A stretch of 64,000 bases of DNA from Inia geoffrensis (Eukaryota; Chordata; Mammalia; Artiodactyla; Iniidae): the NCBI GenBank assembly GCA_036417435.1, contig CM070918.1, positions 32,557,523 through 32,621,522 of the forward strand, in the 5' to 3' direction. A program made the translations under genes and the position numbers. Below are positions 56,798-64,000 of the stretch, in pieces (position 1 is the stretch's first letter; every line of letters starts with the position of its first letter). A model generated the notes under the pieces. That model was not told where the DNA came from. It saw only the letters and a program-made list of their open reading frames with translations, and made no database searches.

Positions 56798-56924
56798 TGG
56801 GAATTCCCTGGCAGTCCAGTGGTTAGCACTCCACGCTTTCACTGCTCAGGGCCCAGGTTCAGTCTCTGGTTGGGGAACTTAGATCCCCCAAGCCATGTGG
56901 CGTGGCCAAAAAGAAAAAAAAAAG
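56798..56924 (+). repeat. CHR-1-type SINE
   Basis: GGGAATTCCCTGGCAGTCCA to GGCGTGGCCAAAAAG and an A run. Target duplication AAACTGTGCAGGGTC / AAATTGTGCAGGGTC at 56783-56797 and 56925-56939. Confidence 0.94.
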
Positions 56925-56939
56925 AAATTGTGCAGGGTC

Positions 56940-57785
56940 ACTAACTGCTCACCATCTAAATGGTAACCAGAAAGCTACACTGACTTACTTTCAACAAAAT
57001 TTTCTAAGGCCTCTCTGCTCTTGAATTTTAAAAAAATTTTTTCAGTCATATAACCTGGAATTAATTTTCCTGGTTGGCATGTTGTCACTCTTCCTCTATA
57101 AAACAAGCCATGGGGTTCAGTGCAGAGAAAACAACTATAATGAATATGCACCCTCAATCAGAATGTCCAGGAATTCCAATAATCTCCACATGCTTTTACG
57201 TAAGAGACCGCATGCTGCCCTGATAAAAAAAGAGTGCTTTAAAAGGTGATATTAATAAGAAAGATAGCCCTTCTTAAGAAATACATATGAGGTAAGAAAA
57301 AACTCACTCAGTTATTTTTAAAAAATGCAAGATCGTGTAATGGTTAAAGGATTTATTTTATTCCTAACAACAATATACGAGTTTTATAAGCTCTTTCCAA
57401 GACAGTGTAAGGAGCGTGAAACCTGGCCGATGGGATTATGGAAAGATGGTGACCAAATTATAGACATGGCTATAACTAACGAGGAAAAACAAGTCAAGAA
57501 ATATTCAGAGGAAACCTGGTGCAATTTTCTCTTTTTTGAAGCTTAAACAAGACAAGATGGGTTTAAATTGCACCAGGATGGATTTCTCCTTGAAATAAGA
57601 TGCCCATAATGCCTACTATAAAACAAACCAGTTGATTAGAAAAATACATGTCTACAGTTTCCATTAGTCCTTAGGCTCTGTGGTATAGAGCATACGTGGA
57701 TTTTTTAGTATACCAATTACAGTACCTGTAAATGAAAGTTAAGTATTAATAAATTAATAAAAATAATTAATTAGTGGGTATTATT
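56940..57785. other. AT-rich unique sequence, no gene recognised
   Basis: A plus-strand frame at 57325-57546 (73 codons) reads as ordinary-looking protein but matches no family I know; uncalled. Confidence 0.4.
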
Positions 57786-57789
57786 TACT

Positions 57790-58060
57790 TGACAAAACTT
57801 GCCATGAGGCGAAAGGACCATGCCTATCTTTTTCATTGTTGTATTCCCAGCACCTAGCACTGTACCTGACACTTCACAGATATTCTTTTTTTTTTTTTCT
57901 TTTTTCTTTTTTGGCCACGCACACTGTTTGCAGGACTTAGTTCCCTGACCAGGCATTGAACCCGGACCCCGGCAGTGAAAGCGCTGAGTCCTAACCACTG
58001 GACCACCAGGGAATTCCTTTGCAGAGATATTCTTTAAATATTTGCTGAATGAATTAATTT
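57790..58060 (+). repeat. L2 3' end interrupted by a SINE
   Basis: AAAGGACCATGCCTATCTTT, GTATTCCCAGCACCTAGCAC, then after the SINE ATTTGCTGAATGAATTAAT: continuous L2 tail once the SINE is removed. Confidence 0.75.
57889..58024 (-). repeat. CHR-1-type SINE nested in L2
   Basis: T-rich tail, TTGGCCACGCACACTG, head ACCAGGGAATTCC. Target duplication AGATATTCTTT at 57878-57888 and 58025-58035. Confidence 0.93.
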
Positions 58061-58260
58061 CTTAAATTGCAGCTGCACATCATGCATTTTATTCCCCCAA
58101 ACTTGATTTAGATATAACTTCTCCAGGAATGCTTATATTACGAAAAGAGAAGCAGATGAACAAAGAGAGGGAATAAAGTGCTCAGGGATGTCTTATCAAG
58201 GAAAACAGCAAAACCTCTTTTTGTTTTCCTGAAAGACCTTTTAAGATTAGGACAAGCCAC

Positions 58261-58411
58261 TTTTGTTTGTTTGTTTGTTTTGTTTTGTTTTGTTTTGTTT
58301 TGGGCCATGCCATGCAGCATGTGGGATCTTAGTTCCCTGACTGGAGATCGAATCCGGGCCCTTGGCAGTGAGAGCTCGGAGTCCTAACCACTGGACCGCC
58401 AGGGAATTCCC
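58261..58411 (-). repeat. CHR-1-type SINE with (TTTTG)n tail
   Basis: (TTTG)n/(TTTTG)n tail, GGGCCATGCCATGCAGC, head CCGCCAGGGAATTCCC. Target duplication AGGACAAGCCAC / AGGACAAGCAAC at 58249-58260 and 58412-58423. Confidence 0.94.
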
Positions 58412-58423
58412 AGGACAAGCAAC

Positions 58424-59021
58424 TGTTTATAAAAGCAAAACAGTGGAAGATTTGAACTGTCAAGTAGGATCATGCTTTGAAGTATATTTCTAGCTAAAAG
58501 CAGGGGATAAAATAGATACAACTTAGAGACTCTAAGATCTGTCCCTGATTAAGTAGGTCTAAGATGAGAGTCTGAAGAATGGCTGCCTGGCTGAACACAT
58601 CCTTTGGATGTTGTTATCAGCAGCCACTAGATTTGAAAACAGTGCTGAACATGCTTTTAATTGATCTTTGAGGTGCTCTAAGCTACAGCTGAAAGCCTGC
58701 TCTTTTTTCTATTTGCTTGAACAAGAGTCTGAAAAGGGAGGCTGAAGAGCTTTCTAATGATATCCTTTACCCTTTCTTCTAAAAAGAACCTATGTTTTCC
58801 ACTGAGTTAAGGAAATTTCGCAACACCCAGGGGCTAAAGTGAAGTTAGTTTTTATTCACTACTGAACCAACTTACAGATTCTTTTCCTAGAGCGGAAAAG
58901 TATCTAAGCTCTTCAAGCTACTATTCATTATTGCAGAAAGATGGAAATCATGTTATATTCCATAATATAATGGGGCATAAAACACTTAAGTTATGAATGT
59001 ACATAAAATGTGTAAGAGATT
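58424..59021. other. Unique sequence, no gene recognised
   Basis: Nothing recognised. Confidence 0.4.
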
Positions 59022-59036
59022 AAAAAAGCATTCCTG

Positions 59037-59226
59037 GGCTTCCCTGGTGGCGCAGTGGTTGAGAGTCCGCCTGCCAATGCAGGGGACATGGGTTCGTACC
59101 CCGGTCCGGGAAGATCCCACATGCCGCCGAGCGGCTAGGCCTGTGAGCCATGGACGCTGAGCCTGCGCATCCGGAGCCTGTGCTCTGCAATGGGAGAGGC
59201 CACAACAGTGAGAGGCCTACGTAACA

Positions 59227-59252
<26 letters not shown>
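59037..59252 (+). repeat. Short poly(A) CHR SINE (cetacean type)
   Basis: GGCTTCCCTGGTGGCGCAGT to a 31-base A run. Perfect 15-bp target duplication AAAAAAGCATTCCTG at 59022-59036 and 59253-59267. Confidence 0.95.
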
Positions 59253-59259
<7 letters not shown>

Positions 59260-59390
59260 CATTCCTGAAGTACTTATCGTTGGTCTGTGAAACAACATTT
59301 TCTTTAGTGCCTCAACCTGTGAATGAATGTCAATAAAGATGAATGAGAGGATATTTTGTCCACACACATTTGTTCAGTATTTATTATTAT

Positions 59391-59738
59391 TATTATTTTA
59401 ATATATTTATTTATATTTGGCTGGGTTGGGTCTTCGTTGCTGTGTGCAGGCTTTCTCTAGTTGTGGCGAGCGGGGGCTACTCTTCGTTGTGGTGCACAGG
59501 CTTCTCATTGCGATGGCTTCTCTTTGTTGGGGAGCACGGGCTCTAGGCAGACGGGCTTCAGTAGTTGTGGAACGTGGGCTCAGTAGTTGTGGCTCTTGGG
59601 CTCTAGAGTGCGGGCTCAGTAGTTGTGGCACACGGGCTTAGTTGCTCCGCCGCATGTAGGATCTTCCCAGACCAGGGATTGAACCCGTGTCCCCTGCATT
59701 GGCAGGCAGATTCTTAACTGTGCCACCAGGGAAGTCCC
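59391..59738 (-). repeat. CHR SINE, long form
   Basis: AT tail, TTTGGCTGGGTTGGGTCTTC, head GCCACCAGGGAAGTCCC. Target duplication CAGTATTTATTATTA / CAGTTTTTATTATTA around 59375 and 59739. Confidence 0.92.
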
Positions 59739-59996
59739 CAGTTTTTATTATTACTAATTTAATATTATTTTTATGAAAATAATAATCCCTTCCTCTGTAG
59801 CCAACACAGCTCCCAGTCTCATACACATACATGGTGAGGGTAAGGTAAATTATACCAAAGTCACAAAACTGATGAGCCCAATGTGAGAAATAACAGTGCC
59901 ACTGCAACAGTCTTCAGATTAAAAAAATTATTTGCTGCATAATTAATATAAATATAATTAAAATATATCTGTTCCTTTTGTCTCAACATGTGTTCT

Positions 59997-59997
<1 letters not shown>

Positions 59998-60038
<41 letters not shown>

Positions 60039-60050
60039 CACATATATACC
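59998..60050. repeat. (TG)n(TA)n simple repeat
   Basis: About 17 TG units, then TATACACATATATAC. Confidence 0.93.
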
Positions 60051-60105
60051 TAATATATGTATTTAATGAATGTAATACTATAAAAAGAAGTTGCTGGCTA
60101 TGCAT

Positions 60106-61820
60106 TACTTTTTAAAAAACAGCTTTATTGAAATAGTATTTACTTAGCATAACATTCACACTTCAGTGGTATTAAGTATATCCACAGAGTTGTACAAACA
60201 TCACCACAATCTAATTTTAGAACATTTTCATTACCCCCCCGTAAGTACCTATTATCAATCACTCTCCATTCTTCGTCCCCTTCCCTCCAACCCAGTCCTA
60301 GGCACCCACTAATCCACTTTCTGTCTCTCTAGATTTGCTTATTCTGGACATTTCATATAAATGGAATCGTATATGTGGCCTTTTATATCTGGCTTTTATC
60401 ATTCTATATAATATTTTCAGGGTTATTCCATGTTGTAGCATGTAGCAGTACTCAAATCTTTTTTTAAAAAAATATTTATTTATTTAGGCTGTGCTGGGTC
60501 TCAGTTGCGGCACGTGGGATCTTCGTTGTAGCATGCAGGATCTTTAGTTGTGGCATACAGACTCTTAAGTTGCAGCATGCCTGCAGGATCTAGTTCCCCT
60601 ACCAAGGATCGAACCCAGGCCTGCTGCATTGGGAGCACGAGTCTTACCCACTGGACCGTCAGGGAAGTCCCCTCAATCCTTTTTATGGCTGAATAATTTT
60701 CCTTTGTATGGATATAACACTTTTGTTCATCCATTTGTCAGTTGATGGATGTTTGGGTTGTTTCCACTTTGGGGCTATTATGAATAATGCTGCTATGAAC
60801 ATTTATGTGTAAGTTATTGTGTGGACATATGTTTTCATTTCTTTGGGGTTTCTGGGTCATATAATAACTATGTTTAACTTTTTGAAGAACTGTTACCAAA
60901 GTGGCTGCACCATTTTACATTCCCACCAGCAATGTATGAGGGTTCTAACTTCTCCATGTCCTCATCAACACTTGTTATTGCCTGTCTTTTTTATTATAGC
61001 CGTCCTAATGGATGTGAAGTGGTATTTCATTGTGGTTTTGATTTGCATTTCTTTAATAACTAATGATTATTAGAGTGTATTTTATTGTGTGCATATTGAC
61101 CATTGTATATCTTCACTGGAGAAATGTCTATTCAAAAATACGTTGCCCATTTTAAAATTGGATTTTTAAAAAAATGTTGAGTTGTAAGAGCTCTTGATAC
61201 ATCTGGATACTATACCCTTATCAGATGTATGATTTGCAAATATTTTCTGTCATTCTGTAGGTGTTTTTCTTTGCATTTTCTTAATGATGTTCTTTGAAGC
61301 ACAAAGGTTTTCTGTTTTGATATTCAATTTATTTTTTTCTTTAGTTGCTTGTGCAAAAGGTTTTAATTTTAATGAAGTCCAATTTATATTTTCTTTCGTT
61401 GCTTATGCTTTTGGTATCATATATAAGAAACCATTGCCTAACCCAAGTTCCTGAAGATTTACTCCTATGTTTTCTTCTTAGAGTCTTATAGTTTTACCTC
61501 TTACATTTAGCTCTATCATCTCTTTTCATTTATTTTTTGTATTTGGTGTGAGGTAGGGATCCAACTTCATTCTCTGGCATTTGAATATACAGTTTTCTTT
61601 CTCGATTTAAATATCTTGGCACCCTTGTTGAAAATCAATTGACTATAAATGTAAAGGTTTACTTCTGGACTCTCAGTTCTATTCCATTGATCTATGTGTC
61701 TATTCTTGTGCTAGTACCACACTGTCCAATTACTGTAGCGTTGTAGGAAGTTTTGAAATCAGGAACTGTGAGTCTTCCAACTTTTTTCTTTTTCAAGGTT
61801 GTTTTGACTATTCTGTGGGC
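60106..61820 (-). mobile_element. Antisense L1 3'-region with nested SINE
   Basis: Reverse L1: 'CAGCTTTATTGAAATAG', 'GGAATCGTATATGTGGCCTT', 'GATGGATGTTTGGGTTGTTT', 'GTCTATTCTTGTGCTAGTAC', 'TTTCAAGGTTGTTTTGACTA'. Same layout as 23455-26035, reaching into the degraded 3' end of ORF2. SINE at 60464-60671. Confidence 0.8.
60464..60671 (-). repeat. CHR-group SINE, intermediate form, nested in L1
   Basis: 'AAAAAAATATTTATTTATTT', CTGTGCTGGGTCTCAGTTGC, CAAGGATCGAACCCAGGCC, head CCGTCAGGGAAGTCCC. Target duplication CTCAAATCTTTTT / CTCAATCCTTTTT at about 60451 and 60672. Same subtype as 50082-50286. Confidence 0.9.
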
Positions 61821-62105
61821 ATCACTTCTGTATGTCTCACTGAAGTAGGGTCTAATCCTTAGTTTTGCAGTTTTAGGATCTTGATTGTATCAGTTTTTCC
61901 CCAAAGTGAACAGTACCAGAGCATTGGTTCATACCCCTCAAACTTGCAAGAAAATGCCAAGTTTGATATACCATATACATTTTGAGATATTCCTTTTTTG
62001 GTAACCTCAACCAAAATGCCTATACAGGGAACTCCCCCTTACAAGGTGCCAAATTAGTTGATAAAAGTTTGCTTGATAAACATGGAATTGGAAACTAAGG
62101 CTGAG
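61821..62105. other. Unique sequence, no gene recognised
   Basis: Nothing recognised. Confidence 0.4.
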
Positions 62106-62109
62106 GGAG

Positions 62110-62310
62110 GGATATAGTATAATGGTTAAGAGTTACAGGCTTTAGGGCCAATCAGTTCTAAGTTTGAATCCTATCTCTGCCACTCAATGATTGTGTAACC
62201 AGGGCAAGATTTTGAACCCTCTCCATCGGTAAAATGGGGAAAATAATCCCTTTCTCATAGAGTTGCTGTGAAGGTAAATTAAAATAACAAATATGCAGTA
62301 CTATAACACA
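62110..62310 (+). repeat. MIR SINE
   Basis: Forward MIR, well preserved: AGTATAATGGTTAAGAGTTA, 'TTTGAATCCTATCTCTGCC', ATCGGTAAAATGGGGAAAAT, GAGTTGCTGTGAAGGTAAAT. Confidence 0.85.
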
Positions 62311-62784
62311 GTTGGAAGTTGCTGGCTTCCTTGGCTAAACCCTTATAAACCCTTACACAGTACTTGGGACTAGTTAGATTTCAATAAGTGTACCTATCGG
62401 AGACACTTGTAGAATGCTTCATTCGGGTTGTGAAGAAAGGCTCTCTGACATAGCACAGGCTTCCTAGTGACCTGAAACATTGTGTCTACAGCTATGGGGG
62501 TCTTTTTGGCTTGAAAGACTTCAGGTAGGAATGGACCCAGTTTTACTCTAGAGTGCAATAGAGGATCCTGGAGAGAGCATTGCTACCACCTGGTTCTGGA
62601 CATTCCATTGCCTGATGGAACTAGTAGGCCAGTGTTGCTAGATTTTTATGTTGATTATATTGATTCTTATTCATTTAAATTGCAAAGAGTAGTGTTTACT
62701 GATGTAGCCTCTAAATTCTGGGATTTAGAGCCATCCTTTGCAATGGTTTTTCCAGAGTGCACATATCCAGAAACCTCAGTTACC
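62311..62784. other. Unique sequence, no gene recognised
   Basis: Nothing recognised. Confidence 0.4.
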
Positions 62785-62799
62785 AAGAATACTACTAAG

Positions 62800-62983
62800 G
62801 GGCTTCCCTGGTGGCGCAGTGGTTGAGAGTCCGCCTGCCGATGCAGGGGACACGGCTTTGTGCCCTGGTCCGGGAAGATCCCACATGCCGCGGAACAGCT
62901 GGGCCCGTGAGCCATGGCCTGCGCTCCGCAACGGGAGGGGCCACAACAGTGAGAGGCCCGCGTACCGAAAAAAAAAAAAAAAA
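62800..62983 (+). repeat. Short poly(A) CHR SINE with internal deletion
   Basis: GGGCTTCCCTGGTGGCGCAG to a poly(A) run. The body lacks about 25 bases of the CCGCTGAGCCTGCGCGTCC segment between GAGCCATGGCC and TGCGCTCCGC. Perfect 15-bp target duplication AAGAATACTACTAAG at 62785-62799 and 62984-62998. Confidence 0.95.
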
Positions 62984-63061
62984 AAGAATACTACTAAGAT
63001 TTCAGAAGTAAGCAAAAACTCGTCATTGAGCAAAATAGATGTCAAAAAACCTCATGTGCTT

Positions 63062-63283
63062 GGGGACTTCCCTGGTAGTCCAGTGGTTAATACTCTGTGC
63101 TCCCAATACAGGGGGCCCAGGTTTGATCCCTAGTCAGGGAACTATATCCCGCATGCCCCAACTAAAGATCCCACATGTTGCAACGAAGATCCTTAATGCG
63201 GCAAAGAAGATCCTGCATGGCGCAACTAAGACTGGTGCAGCCAAATAAGTAAATAAATAAATATTTTTGAAAACCGAAAAAAC
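63062..63283 (+). repeat. CHR-group SINE, intermediate form (outer of a nested pair)
   Basis: GGGGACTTCCCTGGTAGTCC, 'CTAGTCAGGGAACTATATCC', GCAGCCAAATAAGTAAATAA. The perfect 18-bp target duplication beginning AAAAAACCTCATGTG lies at 63044-63061 and again only at 63597-63614, beyond the next SINE. Confidence 0.93.
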
Positions 63284-63284
63284 G

Positions 63285-63592
63285 GGCTTCCCTGGTGGTG
63301 CAGTGGTTAAGAATCCACCTGCCAATGCAGGGGACACGGGTTCGAGCCCTGGTATGGGAAGATCCCACATGCTGCAGAGCAACTAAGCCCGTGCGCCACA
63401 ACTACTGAGCCTGTGTGCCACAACTACTGAGCCCACGCGCCTAGAGCCCATGCTCTGCGACAAGAGAAGCCACTGCAATGAGAAGCCCGCACACCACAAT
63501 GAAGAGTAGCCCCTGCTCACCGCAACTAGAGAAAGCCCGTGTGCAGCAACAAAGAGCCAACGCAGCCAAAATTAATTAATTAAAAACAAAAA
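63285..63592 (+). repeat. CHR SINE, long form (inner of a nested pair)
   Basis: GGGCTTCCCTGGTGGTGCAG to CGCAGCCAAAATTAATTAAT. It sits in the A-rich tail of the SINE at 63062. Its internal repeat (CCACAACTACTGAGCC) is contracted compared with other long copies. Confidence 0.93.
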
Positions 63593-63614
63593 ACCCAAAA
63601 AACCTCATGTGCTT

Positions 63615-64000
63615 AACTCACAGGAGAACCCCACAGAAAATCTTTACTCAAATCTTGAAAGTCTAAACTAATAAAAGTTTATCTGTGTCTAGGTTCATAG
63701 TACAAAAGAAGCATTAAAAACAAAAAACAAAAAAACGAAAGAAGGTTGTTAGGTAGGACAGTGGAGAAGTGTCAGCCCAATAGTGATAAAGGAGACAAAA
63801 ACAAAACAAAACAAAACAAAAAGATGTAAATTTAATCATAAAAACAGCATTCTAGAGGTCATTATTATAGGGACAAATCTACATAATTTTGAGGGCATTC
63901 ATTGGTCATAATAAACTGCAATAGTGTTGATAATGATAATGATGCTCCTTAATCACCAAACTTTATTTTTTCAAAGGGCTGTATTCAAGAAAACGTGAGC
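63615..64000. other. Unique sequence with (AAAAC)n
   Basis: (AAAAC)n at 63796-63821. No gene recognised up to the window end. Confidence 0.45.

Overview
The window looks like nuclear DNA of a placental mammal, most likely a cetacean (whale, dolphin or porpoise). The main evidence is 27 tRNA-derived SINEs of the CHR group, which is known from cetaceans, hippopotamuses and ruminants. Seven are a short form with a long poly(A) tail and a CCGCTGAGCCTGCGCGTCC-type body that I associate with Cetacea. No ruminant BovB LINE was seen. LINE1, LINE2, MIR, hAT, Tigger and LTR remnants form the usual mammalian background.

No multi-exon protein gene could be recognised. The one coding region I can support is a 52-codon reading frame on the minus strand at 6310-6468. 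It starts Met-Gly-Cys-His-Ser-Ser-Lys, a typical N-myristoylation/palmitoylation start. It has a strong start context, an in-frame stop 75 bases upstream, TATA-like, CCAAT and GC-box motifs just upstream, and an AATAAA about 970 bases downstream. I cannot name it. A strong CpG island at about 14335-14830 carries a near-palindromic pair of CTCF-like sites. It is a promoter candidate, either for an unseen gene or as an alternative upstream start for the small gene.

Layout: 1-5 kb is sparse old repeats. 5.3-6.9 kb holds the small gene with its promoter and 3' region. 7-14 kb has L1, MIR, SINE, a solo LTR and simple repeats, including a 55-bp Z-DNA-type tract. 14.3-14.8 kb is the CpG island. 15-18 kb is layered MIR, Tigger and hAT elements. 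18-23 kb is mostly unique DNA plus an L1. 23.5-26 kb is an antisense L1 with an ORF2 remnant, interrupted by three SINEs. 26-47 kb is largely unique DNA with scattered MIR and L2. 48-64 kb is SINE-rich (15 SINEs in 16 kb against 12 in the first 48 kb), with L1 pieces and nested SINEs.

Most repeat calls rest on recognising family sequence by eye. Target-site duplications (TSDs) read directly from the flanks set the insertion boundaries where stated. Family names should be confirmed with RepeatMasker.
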